From the NCBI GenBank assembly GCA_937862815.1, contig CALMED010000017.1, positions 1-64,000 of the forward strand: a DNA stretch of 64,000 bases, given 5' to 3'. The notes under the pieces are model-generated. The model saw nothing but the letters and a program-made list of their open reading frames with translations. It made no database searches and had not been told where the DNA came from. How positions within the stretch are numbered: the first letter of the stretch is position 1; every line of letters begins with the position of its first letter. Positions 8,528 to 21,507 of this stretch are shown here, in pieces. Source of the stretch: an uncultured Chitinophagaceae bacterium (GTDB taxonomy: Bacteria; Bacteroidota; Bacteroidia; Chitinophagales; Chitinophagaceae). Made by a program: the position numbers and the translations under genes.

Positions 8528-10186
8528 ATGATGTTCAAGAGACCGTTGCTGCTGTTCTTCCTGGTTGCCGCCGTTTACCTGCTGGCGATACCCGTGGACA
8601 CCATGGACGTGGACGCCTCCCAATATGCTTCCATGAGCCGGGAAATGAAAGAAAGCGGCAGCTACCTGCAGGTGTACGAACAGGGAAAGGATTACCTCGA
8701 TAAACCCCCTTTTTTATTCTGGATCAGCAGTGTGTCGATGCTGGTTTTGGGTGAAAACAACTTTGCCTTTAAGTTTCCCTCCATCCTGTTTGCCTTACTG
8801 GCCCTCTTCGCCACCTGGCGGCTGGCGCGTTTGTATTACGACAAAGAACGTTCCTGCCTGGCCGCCCTGGTGCTGGCATCTTCGCAGGCGCTTTTCCTGA
8901 TCACCAACGACATCAAAACCGATACCATTCTGATGGGCTGGGTGACACTGGCCTTGTGGCAACTGGCGCGTTGGATGCAAACAGATTCCCGGCTGTCTTT
9001 CTTTACTGGTTGTGCTGCCATCGCGTTTGGCATGATGACCAAGGGTCCCATTGCCCTCTTAGTGCCCGTATTTGCCCTTGGCAGCCAGGTCGTACTGCAG
9101 CGCAACTGGCGGTACCTGTGGCGGCCCGTTTACCTTCCGGGCCTGCTGCTGATCGCGGTGTTGCTGCTGCCCATGAGCATCGGGCTGTACCAGCAGTTTG
9201 ACCTGCATCCCGAAAAACTGGTGAACGGGAAACAGGGGGTGTCGGGACTACGCTTCTTTTACTGGACCCAGAGTTTCGGGCGCATTACCGGTGAAAGTGT
9301 GTGGAACAACGGGGCCTCCTTTACGTTTTTGCTGGAGAATCTGTTGTGGGCCTGGTTACCGTGGACCCTCTTTTTGCTCGTTGCCCTGGTTACGGCCCCC
9401 CTTCAACTCATCCGGCAGGGATTTCGACTGCATCCGGACCAGGAGGTCATCAGCACCGGTGGGTTTCTGATCACCTATTGTTCCCTGGCCCTGTCAAAGT
9501 TCCAACTGCCGCATTACATCTACGTGGTTTTGCCGCTGGCTGCCATCCTCACCTCGGGTCCGCTGCAACAGTTCCTGAAAGGCCATTGGAAGAAATGGGC
9601 ACTGCGAACGATGCAGGTGGCGCAGGGGGTGGTACTGTTGGTCCTTGTTTCATTTCCTGTTGTATTACTCATGGTTGTATTTCCCGAACAGCGGATCTGG
9701 CCCTGGGCACTGGCCCTGCTGGCCGTACTGCTACCGGTGGTAAATTTTGCATGGCAGAAGGGGGCCCGTGGATTCATAACCGGTTCGGTGGTGTTGATGA
9801 TAGGCCTCAACCTGCTGCTGAGCCTGTGGTTTTACCCGCAACTGCTTTCATACCAGGTGAGCAACAACGCTGGCCGTTTCATTCAGCTGCAAAATATTCC
9901 GGAAAGCAGGATGTATGTGTTTCGTTACAAGAGAAGTACAGCAGCCCTGCACTTTTACAGCCGCCGGGTAGTGCCTTCTGCCGACAGTCTCTCCTTATTA
10001 CCGGCGGGATGTTGGTTGTTAACTGCGCAGGAAGGAAAAGCGATCATTGAAGACAGCGGGCGGGCCTTTACCGAAATGAAATCGGGTGCGGGGTTTCATA
10101 TTTCCATGCTTACTCCAGCCTTTCTGAACCACCGTACCCGCCCGCAGGTGCTGGAAAACTGGTACATCCTCCGCTTAGACGAGTAA
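8528..10186 (+). CDS. ArnT/PMT-like integral membrane glycosyltransferase
   Basis: The protein has 552 residues and about a dozen predicted membrane spans. The first periplasmic loop carries the acidic DVDASQYASMSREM stretch followed by LDKPPFLFW, matching the conserved pattern of the GT39/GT83 group, in which a sugar is moved from a polyprenyl phosphate to lipid A or protein on the periplasmic side. Donor and acceptor are inferred by family only. The DPM1-like gene at 10200 lies convergently beside it and could make the polyprenyl-phosphate sugar donor. Met1 and Met2 are equally possible starts. Confidence 0.85.
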   Translation: MMFKRPLLLFFLVAAVYLLAIPVDTMDVDASQYASMSREMKESGSYLQVYEQGKDYLDKPPFLFWISSVSMLVLGENNFAFKFPSILFALLALFATWRLARLYYDKERSCLAALVLASSQALFLITNDIKTDTILMGWVTLALWQLARWMQTDSRLSFFTGCAAIAFGMMTKGPIALLVPVFALGSQVVLQRNWRYLWRPVYLPGLLLIAVLLLPMSIGLYQQFDLHPEKLVNGKQGVSGLRFFYWTQSFGRITGESVWNNGASFTFLLENLLWAWLPWTLFLLVALVTAPLQLIRQGFRLHPDQEVISTGGFLITYCSLALSKFQLPHYIYVVLPLAAILTSGPLQQFLKGHWKKWALRTMQVAQGVVLLVLVSFPVVLLMVVFPEQRIWPWALALLAVLLPVVNFAWQKGARGFITGSVVLMIGLNLLLSLWFYPQLLSYQVSNNAGRFIQLQNIPESRMYVFRYKRSTAALHFYSRRVVPSADSLSLLPAGCWLLTAQEGKAIIEDSGRAFTEMKSGAGFHISMLTPAFLNHRTRPQVLENWYILRLDE

Positions 10187-10199
10187 AGGAGCAGAGTTT

Positions 10200-10943
10200 T
10201 CAGCGAAACAGGTTGTAACGTAGAATACAATAGATCGCACGGAATCCATCCTTCCAGTTGATTTTTTTTCCTTCGGCATAGGTGCGTCCGTAATAAGATA
10301 TACCCACTTCGTAGATGCGGATGCCGGGGATGCGGGCGATACGGGCGGTGACTTCCGGTTCAAAGCCAAACCGTTTTTCCCGGAGGGTGACCGACTGGAT
10401 CAGATCCCTGCGAAAGAGTTTATAGCAGGTTTCCATATCAGTGAGGTTGAGGTTGGTAAACATATTCGACAGCATGGTGAGGAACTTATTGCCGATGCTG
10501 TGCCAGAAGAAGAGGATGCGGTGCGGTTTCCCCCCCATAAAGCGGCTGCCGTACACTACATCGGCAAAGCCATCCAGAACGGGTTTCAGGAGGATGTTGT
10601 ATTCCTGCGGGTCGTATTCGAGGTCGGCATCCTGGATCACCACATAATCGCCGGTGGCGTGCCGGATACCGGTATGAAGTGCGGCGCCCTTTCCCTGGTT
10701 TTCATTGTGATGCAGCACCGTCAGACGGAATCCTGTTTCCTCCTGAAACGATTCCAATGCCTGTAAGGTTGTATCGGTGCTGCAATCGTCCACCACAATG
10801 ACTTCTTTTTCGATACCGCCGACCAGTTGTACAGCTGCCACCCGGTGCAGGATGCGGTGAATGGTAGCGGCTTCGTTGAAAGCCGGAATAACGATGGTGA
10901 GGCGGGAAACAGGAACCGGTTGCATAGCGGGAGTGAAGTGCAA
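10200..10943 (-). CDS. Glycosyltransferase family 2, polyprenyl-phosphate glycosyltransferase type
   Basis: This 247-residue GT-A enzyme resembles dolichyl-phosphate mannose/glucose synthases. It has [10 protein letters not shown] near the N-terminus, [20 protein letters not shown] and QDADLEYDP (metal-binding acidic motif), and lacks C-terminal membrane spans. Expected activity is transfer of a hexose from a nucleotide sugar to undecaprenyl phosphate. The start could be Met1 or Met7. It converges on the ArnT-like gene with 13 bases between, and it lies just downstream of the rRNA operon terminator on the same strand. Confidence 0.87.
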   Translation of the reverse strand: MHFTPAMQPVPVSRLTIVIPAFNEAATIHRILHRVAAVQLVGGIEKEVIVVDDCSTDTTLQALESFQEETGFRLTVLHHNENQGKGAALHTGIRHATGDYVVIQDADLEYDPQEYNILLKPVLDGFADVVYGSRFMGGKPHRILFFWHSIGNKFLTMLSNMFTNLNLTDMETCYKLFRRDLIQSVTLREKRFGFEPEVTARIARIPGIRIYEVGISYYGRTYAEGKKINWKDGFRAIYCILRYNLFR

Positions 10944-10970
10944 TGATAAAGAAATACCGGGAACGGGGGC

Positions 10971-11002
10971 AAAAAAAAAGCCCCCTCGAAAACGAAGGGG
11001 CT
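10971..11002 (-). terminator. rRNA operon terminator
   Basis: On the minus strand a ten-base-pair stem with one mismatch (AGCCCCTTCG against CGAGGGGGCT) and a TTTT loop is followed by nine T residues. It begins eight bases after the 3' end of the 5S gene. Confidence 0.9.
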
Positions 11003-11009
11003 CAATGAA

Positions 11010-11120
11010 TATGGCAGCTACCTACTCTCCCGGTTGGTGTACCAGTACCATCGGCCATGAGGGGCTTAACTACTCTGTTCGGAATGGGAAGAGGTGAACA
11101 CCCTCGGCAAAACCACCATA
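11010..11120 (-). rRNA. rrf: 5S ribosomal RNA
   Basis: On the minus strand this has the conserved core CCCATTCCGAACAGAGTAGT and AAGCCCCTCATGGCCGATGG. The ends TATGG and CCATA pair as helix I. It is about 111 nt long and is the last gene of the rRNA operon. Ends are estimated from pairing and are good to a few bases. Confidence 0.93.
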
Positions 11121-11197
11121 AAGCGATTGTTCCGTGAGGAACCAAATAATGTCATATTGGGACAAGTTGTAATTAAAAAGGACGATTTAAGAAAAAA

Positions 11198-14070
<2,873 letters not shown>

Positions 14071-14239
14071 AGAGTTATGATACTAAATCGCCTTTTTAAT
14101 TACAACTTGTTACATCCCAATATGTCAAAGAACTGTTCACTTGCGTGAATGGCTGATGTGTTGGACTTGAACCAAACGATTCACCTGGATGAATCACATC
14201 ATTGAAAGAACTGTTTACTCCAACCGCTTCCGGCGGAGT

Positions 14240-14316
14240 TGGTGGAGGATATCGGATTCGAACCGATGACCCCCTGCGTGCAAGGCAGGTGCTCTAGCCA
14301 GCTGAGCTAACCCCCC
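14240..14316 (-). tRNA. tRNA-Ala (UGC)
   Basis: The cloverleaf on the minus strand has a seven-base acceptor (GGGGGGT with ATCCTCC), D arm TAGCTCAGCTGG, anticodon loop TTGCACG with TGC, and T loop GTTCGAATC. The CCA end is encoded at 14242-14240. It sits in the 16S-23S spacer, as is usual. Confidence 0.96.
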
Positions 14317-14318
14317 GA

Positions 14319-14371
14319 ATAGAACCCTCCCGACGCAGGTCGGGAAGCTCTGGCCAGCTGAGCTAAACCCC
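14319..14371 (-). pseudogene. tRNA-like relic (5' half of a tRNA-Ala-like gene)
   Basis: Read on the minus strand, GTTTAGCTCAGCTGGCCAGA matches the D-arm half of the neighbouring tRNA-Ala with only two or three changes. It continues into a stem-loop (CCCGA/TCGGG, six-base loop) where the anticodon arm should be, then a short GGTTCTATTC scrap of a T arm. The T stem and the acceptor 3' strand are missing. It ends two bases before the 5' end of the intact tRNA-Ala. It is unlikely to make a functional tRNA. Confidence 0.65.
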
Positions 14372-14373
14372 GT

Positions 14374-14451
14374 CGAAGGTGGAAGGTTTCAGGTAGAAGG
14401 TGTAAGGTCATGCGCCTTATGCCTTTAGCCCTATGCCTCTAGCCTTTAAAG
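14374..14451. repeat. Low-complexity repeat tract in the 16S-23S spacer
   Basis: The plus strand shows an AAGGT-rich tract (GGAAGGTTTCAGGTAGAAGG and GTGTAAGGT) followed by imperfect copies of a TTATGCC/CTATGCC plus TTTAGCC/TCTAGCC unit. It separates the tRNA relic from tRNA-Ile. No function is evident. Confidence 0.55.
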
Positions 14452-14525
14452 TAGACCCGCCCAGACTTGAACTGGGGACCTCTACATTATCAGTGTAGCG
14501 CTCTAACCACCTGAGCTACGGATCT
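14452..14525 (-). tRNA. tRNA-Ile (GAU)
   Basis: The cloverleaf on the minus strand has acceptor AGATCCG paired with CGGGTCT, D arm TAGCTCAGGTGG, anticodon loop CTGATAA with GAT, and T loop GTTCAAGTC. CCA is not encoded (the next bases are CTT). It is the first tRNA after 16S in the operon. Confidence 0.95.
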
Positions 14526-14630
14526 ATTTGTTTGCCAATTGGCCAAATCCATAGCAACTGGCCGAACGATATAGAAAGAACTTAAATCTTGAAAGGCGGA
14601 AGACAACAGCAGTAAAACAAGCGGACTCTA

Positions 14631-16159
<1,529 letters not shown>

Positions 16160-16325
16160 AAATGTTGTTTGATACTGACTTTGTTAACTTTTGAAATTAA
16201 CGTAGTCTTTCTCGAATTTGTTACGCTTGGTTTACCCGTTCTAATTTGAATTAAAACGTTGCTGTTGCTTCCAATCTTTCAAAGATCTTTTTACTTTTTG
16301 AGTACCCGTTTTTTGAACGGGAGTG

Positions 16326-16356
16326 CAAAGGTAGGGAGTTTTATATTTCAACCAAC
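16326..16356 (-). promoter_or_regulatory. rRNA promoter P2
   Basis: Minus strand TACCTTTG (16333-16326) is a perfect Bacteroidota -7 element. GTTG (16356-16353) lies 19 bases upstream as a three-of-four match to the -33 TTTG. The predicted leader is about 160 nt. Confidence 0.7.
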
Positions 16357-16444
16357 TTTTTTTGAAAGTTTTTTTCAGATTTTTTTTCGCGGTTTCAACA
16401 TGAAAAAGAGATCAAAATCCGAAGGGTTGCCCTGTCACCTTTTT

Positions 16445-16452
16445 AAAGAACT
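16445..16452 (-). promoter_or_regulatory. boxA-like antitermination motif in the rRNA leader
   Basis: Minus strand AGTTCTTTAAA resembles the Nus-factor boxA (GCTCTTTAACA in E. coli) and sits about 25 bases downstream of P1. Further copies on the same strand lie in the spacers at 14575-14582, 14205-14212 and 14127-14134. Function is inferred from position and similarity. Confidence 0.55.
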
Positions 16453-16476
16453 CCTGCTTTTTTCAAAAGCGGGTTG

Positions 16477-16509
16477 CAAAGATAACGAGCTTATCAACTA
16501 CGAACCAAA
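16477..16509 (-). promoter_or_regulatory. rRNA promoter P1
   Basis: Minus strand TTTG (16509-16506), 21 bases, TATCTTTG (16484-16477) is a complete Bacteroidota -33/-7 pair. It is the distal of two tandem promoters upstream of 16S. Confidence 0.75.
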
Positions 16510-16578
16510 AAAAAGTACATGATTTTTATACATGAAAACGGAAATGCAGGCCCCGCAAGGGTTTGCGGCGAAAAAAAA

Positions 16579-17325
16579 TCAGGAAAGAAATACACCGGGA
16601 TCAAACTCCACCGCTTCAAGCACCAACCCACAGGCCGGCGCCGAAAAATCAGCACCCGCCAGCTCCGTCTGCTGCAGCAACCCCCGGAACCCTTCCACCG
16701 TCCCGTTGCCACGTGCCACCCGCAGCATACTCCCCACCAACCCCCGTACCATGCCCCGCAAAAAACGGTTGCCGCTTACCCGGTATTCCAGCACGCTGCT
16801 TCCAAACGCCCACCCGCTTGCATAAATGCGGCATTCGTAGGTACGCACCTGGGTGTTGCGCTTGGAAAAACTGTGAAAGGACGTATGCCCGGGCACCAGG
16901 GCCGCCAGCTCCAGCAGCACTTCCCGGTCCAGCTGGTACGGGAAATACCAGCCCCGGTCGTTCAAAAAAGGATCTTTGTACTGGTAAACGGTATAGCGGT
17001 AACTCCGGCTCAGTGCATGGAACCGGCAATGAGCGCCGGGATGCACTTCGCGTACCGATTTCACCACCACAGAAGGGGGTAGCAACGCATTGAGGTTGTA
17101 GACGGACCGCTGATCAAAAGCCGGCTCCCAGTCAAAATGAAAATAATTCTGCAACGCATGAACGCCTGCATCGGTTCGCGAAGAGCCGGTAAGTTCCACC
17201 GGCCGGCGGTACAACACCCGCAACGCACGCTCCACCTCCGACTGGATGGTGCGGGCATGCGGCTGTACCTGGAACCCGCTGAAACCGGTTCCCAAATAGG
17301 CTACTTCCAGGAAATACCGGGGCAT
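16579..17325 (-). CDS. truA: tRNA pseudouridine(38-40) synthase TruA
   Basis: TruA isomerises uridines 38-40 in the anticodon stem of many tRNAs. The 248-residue protein has the TruA start (YFLEVAYLGTGFSGFQVQ), the catalytic motif SRTDAGVHA with Asp52, and the C-terminal GNRFLRGMVR region. Length is typical. It lies two bases downstream of the DUF4476 gene on the same strand, so the two probably share a transcript. The rRNA promoters lie beyond its stop codon. Confidence 0.95.
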   Translation of the reverse strand: MPRYFLEVAYLGTGFSGFQVQPHARTIQSEVERALRVLYRRPVELTGSSRTDAGVHALQNYFHFDWEPAFDQRSVYNLNALLPPSVVVKSVREVHPGAHCRFHALSRSYRYTVYQYKDPFLNDRGWYFPYQLDREVLLELAALVPGHTSFHSFSKRNTQVRTYECRIYASGWAFGSSVLEYRVSGNRFLRGMVRGLVGSMLRVARGNGTVEGFRGLLQQTELAGADFSAPACGLVLEAVEFDPGVFLS

Positions 17326-17327
17326 AA

Positions 17328-18647
17328 TCAGTTATTGGGGATGAGCGCCTGAAAACGCTTTTGGAAGTATTCACTTTTTATCGTGGTCTCCAGGTCTTTG
17401 AAGTTGGAAAAATCTGTAACAAATGGCAAGGCCGCATCAAAGAAACGGTACCGCCATTCATCAGTCACAAAGAGGGCAGAGAGGCTCCGCAACTGCACCG
17501 TACTGAAACAACGGGTGCGGAACACTTTCCTGGCTTCGCTGACCATGTCTTCATCCCGCGACTGCTGGGCCATACGCCGCCGCAGCCGCACGAAATCGTC
17601 ATCGGAAGCTGTTTCCTTGCAGTTGCTGTTGGGGACGGATGCGGCAGCAGGTACAACCGGTTGCTGCAAGGCGGGTTTTTCCACAGGCAGCTCTGCAGGA
17701 GCCACCACAACCGGCTCCTGTTGTTTGGGGGCTTCAGCAGGAGTAATTACAACCGGTTCTTTAACCACCGGGGTGTCGGGTTGCACTGGCGCTCCTGCTG
17801 CTGTTACCGGTAATGTGTCGCCGGAGGGTGTTACGCTAACGGGTATAACCGTATCTATTTGTGCCAAAAGAGGCGACCCTGGAATAAATAATCGTACCGT
17901 ATCCGGTTGCACCGGATCACTTACTTCAAATACCCAGTCACTTCCCTCCGTGCTTGTAACTTGCTGCAAAAGGCGAACCATGCCCAGGGGTGGTTTTACC
18001 CAAACAGGATCATGTTGTACGGTGTCTTTTTCTACCGGTTTGGTCTCCGGCTTAACCACCGGTACCACTGCCTGGCCAACGGCAGGCTGCTGCAACGCAG
18101 GTGCCAGCGGCTGCTTCGGCACCGCCTTGGGCGTATCAACAACTACCGGCGGAGGAGGGTCTTTCTTTACCGTAACCTGCTTTACCGTGCTGTCGCGGGT
18201 CACGTCGGCCAGCATATTGGCAAAAGGATCGTTGGTAGCCGGAGGCTGACCAGCCGGTGCATCGTTACGAACAACAGGCGCAGTCTTGGTAAGGGCATAG
18301 ACCACATCGGAAGATTGAAGGTCAAACAACCCCCACCCTTTGTCTCCGAAATGCTTCAGCAGGAACCCCCGGTCGGCTTTTCCAATCTCCACCTCAAATT
18401 CCTGCTCCGCCACATTGGTACCGGGAAAACCGGCAGCCAGGCGGTGCCGTCCTTCGGGTAACTTTCCCAGGATAAGATAGCCCGAAGCGGAGGAGCTGTA
18501 TACTTTAGCTTGCACCCGCAAATAAAACGGCTGGTTGCCTTCCGACTGGAAGTAAACGAAATAATTAAGTTGTGCCTGTACGGCAGATACGGCAGATAAA
18601 AAAATCACGAGGATAACTGAAGATAAAAGCCGTTGCCCTTTTTGCAT
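17328..18647 (-). CDS. Secreted DUF4476 domain protein
   Basis: The frame extends upstream to 18746, but I favour the Met at 18647. It is followed directly by a signal peptide (MQKGQRLLSS, hydrophobic run, cleavage after VQAQ), and a TAAATTTG -7-like element at about 18702-18695 would fall inside a longer coding region. A second option is the Met at 18674. After an N-terminal beta-rich domain of about 120 residues comes a long Pro/Val/Gln-rich linker with repeated PVV and PAE-P units. The last 95 residues (RRRMAQQSRD to the FQALIPNN end) fit DUF4476, a Bacteroidota domain of unknown function. Likely exported; role unknown. Confidence 0.75.
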   Translation of the reverse strand: MQKGQRLLSSVILVIFLSAVSAVQAQLNYFVYFQSEGNQPFYLRVQAKVYSSSASGYLILGKLPEGRHRLAAGFPGTNVAEQEFEVEIGKADRGFLLKHFGDKGWGLFDLQSSDVVYALTKTAPVVRNDAPAGQPPATNDPFANMLADVTRDSTVKQVTVKKDPPPPVVVDTPKAVPKQPLAPALQQPAVGQAVVPVVKPETKPVEKDTVQHDPVWVKPPLGMVRLLQQVTSTEGSDWVFEVSDPVQPDTVRLFIPGSPLLAQIDTVIPVSVTPSGDTLPVTAAGAPVQPDTPVVKEPVVITPAEAPKQQEPVVVAPAELPVEKPALQQPVVPAAASVPNSNCKETASDDDFVRLRRRMAQQSRDEDMVSEARKVFRTRCFSTVQLRSLSALFVTDEWRYRFFDAALPFVTDFSNFKDLETTIKSEYFQKRFQALIPNN

Positions 18648-18823
18648 ACCTACAAAACTAATTTTTTTATCCATCCCATTAACAAAGGTTTTGCCAAATT
18701 TATACCCCGGCAAACGCCCGCCGCTTATCTTTACAACCCGGTCCATCAGCCCCCATCCGGTGGAGGGGGCGTCTAGTAAGAACCGCTTTTAAATACGCAT
18801 TACCAGATCAAAAACAATCACAA

Positions 18824-21313
18824 ATGAAACAGCTCTATGTGCTCCTGCTTCTCCTCCTGCCGGGCGGATGGCAGGCTAAGGCCCAATTTACGCAAGACAC
18901 CGACACGGCCTGGAAAACCCTCTACCGCGCCACACCCGAGAAAGAATTCAGCCTGGTACACACCAAACTGAATGCCCGGTTCGACATCCCGAATGCAAGG
19001 ATGAACGGACAGGTTTGGATTACCCTTCAACCGCATTTCTATGAAAAGAGCGTACTGCGGCTGGATGCCAAAGGGATGGACATCAAAGAGGTGGCGGTGA
19101 TGAAAGGAAGCTCCCGAACACCCCTGAAATATACTTATGATGGGAAAGAACTGGTGATGCAGTTGGACAAAACCTACAAAGGTGGCCAGCAATTGACCGT
19201 GTACCTTGATTACGTGGCCAAACCGGACGAACTGAAAACGGAAGGCAGCGCCGCCATCACCGATGCAAAAGGCCTGTACTTCATCAATCCAAAAGGCACC
19301 GAAAAAAACAAACCCACCCAGATCTGGACCCAGGGCGAAACGGAAGCCACCAGCGTGTGGTGCCCCACCATTGACAGACCCAACCAGAAAACCACCCAGG
19401 AAATTTCCATGACAGTACCTGCCCGCTGGGTAACCCTCAGCAACGGCAAACTGGTAAAACAGCAGCCCAACGGGGATGGTACCCGCACCGACACCTGGAA
19501 GATGGAGCAACCCCATGCGCCCTATCTCTTCTTCATGGGCGCCGGCGAGTTTGCCGTGGTGAAAGATACCTGGAAAGGCAAGGAAGTAAACTACTACGTG
19601 GAAAAAGAATACGAATCGGTGGCACGCCGGATTTTTGGTATGACCCCGGAAATGATGACCTACTTTTCGAAAATCACCGGCGTGGAGTACCCCTGGGTGA
19701 AATATTCCCAGATGACGGCCCGCGACTACGTAAGCGGCGCCATGGAAAACACCACCGCCACCCTGCACCAGGAAAGCGCCCAGCAGGATGCCCGTGAACT
19801 CTCCGACGGCAACAGCTGGGAGGGCACCATCGCCCACGAATTGTTTCACCAGTGGTTCGGCGATTATGTGACCACCGAGAGCTGGAGCAACCTCACCATA
19901 AACGAATCCTTTGCCAACTACAGCGAATACCTGTGGGATGAATACAAATACGGAAAAGACAAAGCCGCCGCCACCCATTACAATGCCATGCAGGGCTACC
20001 TCAACAGCGGCAGCGAAAAAAAACACCTGGTACGCTTTTTCTACAAGGACAAGGAAGACATGTTCGACGCAGTGAGCTACAACAAGGGTGGCCGCATCCT
20101 CCACATGCTCAGAAATTATGTAGGCGACAGCGCCTTCTTTAAATCCCTGCACCTGTTTCTTACCACCAACCGGTTTAAAGCAGCGGAAGCTCACCAGCTG
20201 CGCCTCGCTTTTGAGGAAATCACCGGCAGGGACCTGAACTGGTTCTTCAACCAATGGTATTACGGTAGCGGTCACCCGAACTTCGACATCCAGTACAGCT
20301 ACGACGAAGCCGCCAAACGGGTAAAAGTAGTGGTGAAACAAACCCAGAAAGAACAAATCTTCAAGGTACCGGTTGCCATTGACGTGTATCACGGCGCCAC
20401 CCGCAAACGCCATGAAATTTGGCTGGAGTCGGCCGTGGATTCTTTTTATTTCGATGCCGCCACCCGCCCCGACCTGGTGAATTTTGACGGCGATAAAGTG
20501 CTGCTCTGCACAAAAAAGGAAAACAAATCATTCGACGAATACATCCACCAGTACCAGCATGCCGGCCTGTACCTCGACCGCCGCGAAGCGATTGAATTCA
20601 TATCCAAACGCCCGGAGGATCCCAAGGCGATCGCCTTTATGCAAACAGCACTTAAAGATCCCTACAGCGGCTTGCGCAGCCTCGCCATCAGCAAGGTGGA
20701 AGCCCGCCGGGTAAAGCTGGTGGAAGCCACCGAGCCGATCCTGGTGGAAATTGCCAGCCGCGATGAGAGCCGTGTTACCCGCAGCCGCGCCGTGGAGGTG
20801 TTGGGTAACCTCAAAAAACCCGTGTACAAAGACCTCTTCCTTCGTCTGGTCAACGACTCCTCGTACACCCTGAGCGGAGCTGCACTCACCGCATTGGGCA
20901 AGATCGATGAAGAAGCCGCCCTTGCAGAAGCAAAACGCCTCGCCAAAATAAAGAGCAAGGGTGCACTGCTGGAAGCCATTGCCACCACCCTTATCAAGAG
21001 TGGTGATGAATCGTCATTCGATGCCATTCTCGACAGCTACAGCAACATGGGACTGAGCCAGGCCAAATTCAACCTCACTCCTATCCTGGCAACATTTATT
21101 GGCAGCATACGGGATACCGACAAAGTACAGCGGGGCGTGGATGCCATTGTTGCCTTCCGCGATGCCATCCCCGAACAATTTGGCGTAGGCCCTGTTATAG
21201 ACAACTTTCTTAAAACCATTATCGGCAAAAAGGAAGCGGCTAAAAAAGAAGGCGGCGATACAGCGCCCCTGCAGCAACAGATTGATTACATCAAAAGCAA
21301 ACTGGGCAACTGA
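18824..21313 (+). CDS. M1 family zinc aminopeptidase
   Basis: This exopeptidase removes N-terminal residues from peptides. The 829-residue protein has a signal peptide (MKQLYVLLLLLLPGG, then KAQ), so it acts in the periplasm or outside. M1 signatures are complete: GAMEN at 305-309 (substrate N-terminus binding), HELFH at 338-342 (zinc ligands His338 and His342, general base Glu339) and Glu361 as the third zinc ligand in NESFANY. After the catalytic region, residues of about 590-800 are helical with HEAT-like repeats. A nearly palindromic terminator follows. TATCTTTA at 18726-18733 could be its -7 element but lacks a clear -33. Confidence 0.93.
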   Translation: MKQLYVLLLLLLPGGWQAKAQFTQDTDTAWKTLYRATPEKEFSLVHTKLNARFDIPNARMNGQVWITLQPHFYEKSVLRLDAKGMDIKEVAVMKGSSRTPLKYTYDGKELVMQLDKTYKGGQQLTVYLDYVAKPDELKTEGSAAITDAKGLYFINPKGTEKNKPTQIWTQGETEATSVWCPTIDRPNQKTTQEISMTVPARWVTLSNGKLVKQQPNGDGTRTDTWKMEQPHAPYLFFMGAGEFAVVKDTWKGKEVNYYVEKEYESVARRIFGMTPEMMTYFSKITGVEYPWVKYSQMTARDYVSGAMENTTATLHQESAQQDARELSDGNSWEGTIAHELFHQWFGDYVTTESWSNLTINESFANYSEYLWDEYKYGKDKAAATHYNAMQGYLNSGSEKKHLVRFFYKDKEDMFDAVSYNKGGRILHMLRNYVGDSAFFKSLHLFLTTNRFKAAEAHQLRLAFEEITGRDLNWFFNQWYYGSGHPNFDIQYSYDEAAKRVKVVVKQTQKEQIFKVPVAIDVYHGATRKRHEIWLESAVDSFYFDAATRPDLVNFDGDKVLLCTKKENKSFDEYIHQYQHAGLYLDRREAIEFISKRPEDPKAIAFMQTALKDPYSGLRSLAISKVEARRVKLVEATEPILVEIASRDESRVTRSRAVEVLGNLKKPVYKDLFLRLVNDSSYTLSGAALTALGKIDEEAALAEAKRLAKIKSKGALLEAIATTLIKSGDESSFDAILDSYSNMGLSQAKFNLTPILATFIGSIRDTDKVQRGVDAIVAFRDAIPEQFGVGPVIDNFLKTIIGKKEAAKKEGGDTAPLQQQIDYIKSKLGN

Positions 21314-21335
21314 TCCGGTTCAACCGGAAGCACTT

Positions 21336-21375
21336 AACATAAAACAGCCCGCATTTCTGCGGGCTGTTTTATGTT
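21336..21375. terminator. Long palindromic terminator
   Basis: AACATAAAACAGCCCGC pairs perfectly with its complement over 17 bases around an ATTTCT loop. The A/T-rich outer stem provides a T run in both directions. It ends the M1 peptidase transcript and could also act on the opposite strand behind the TPM operon. Confidence 0.85.
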
Positions 21376-21415
21376 AATGCACAAACAATCAATGTAAGAA
21401 GTAAAGTAAGCCCGG

Positions 21416-21500
21416 TTGAACGAACAACCACCAACCAATAACCAGGAACCTACAACCAGCAAACAGCAACCAGGAACCATTAACCTGCAACCTTACCCCC
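21416..21500. repeat. Low-complexity AACCAGGAACC tract
   Basis: The tract is built of loosely repeated AACCA/AACCT units, with the exact unit AACCAGGAACC present twice (near 21438 and 21468). It lies between the palindromic terminator and the end of the TPM gene. A proline-rich frame through it is not a credible gene. Confidence 0.5.
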
Positions 21501-21507
21501 TACCTCC

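Larger units (their letters stand above)
16160..16578 (-). promoter_or_regulatory. rRNA operon promoter and leader region
   Basis: This 419-base, AT-rich gap holds no gene. From right to left on the minus strand it contains promoter P1 (16477-16509), a boxA-like AGTTCTTT (16445-16452), promoter P2 (16326-16356), and a small hairpin CCCGTT/AACGGG at about 16305-16321 in the leader. The 16S gene follows. Confidence 0.75.

Noticed and set aside
17328..18746. Start of the DUF4476 gene at 18746
   Set aside because: The first 33 residues are not signal-peptide-like and overlap a -7-like element; the Met at 18647 leads directly into a good signal peptide.
18818..20413. 531-residue minus-strand frame opposite the M1 aminopeptidase
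   Set aside because: The plus strand encodes a clear M1 enzyme with all motifs; the antisense frame is His/Gly/Phe-rich with no domain, as expected from codon bias.
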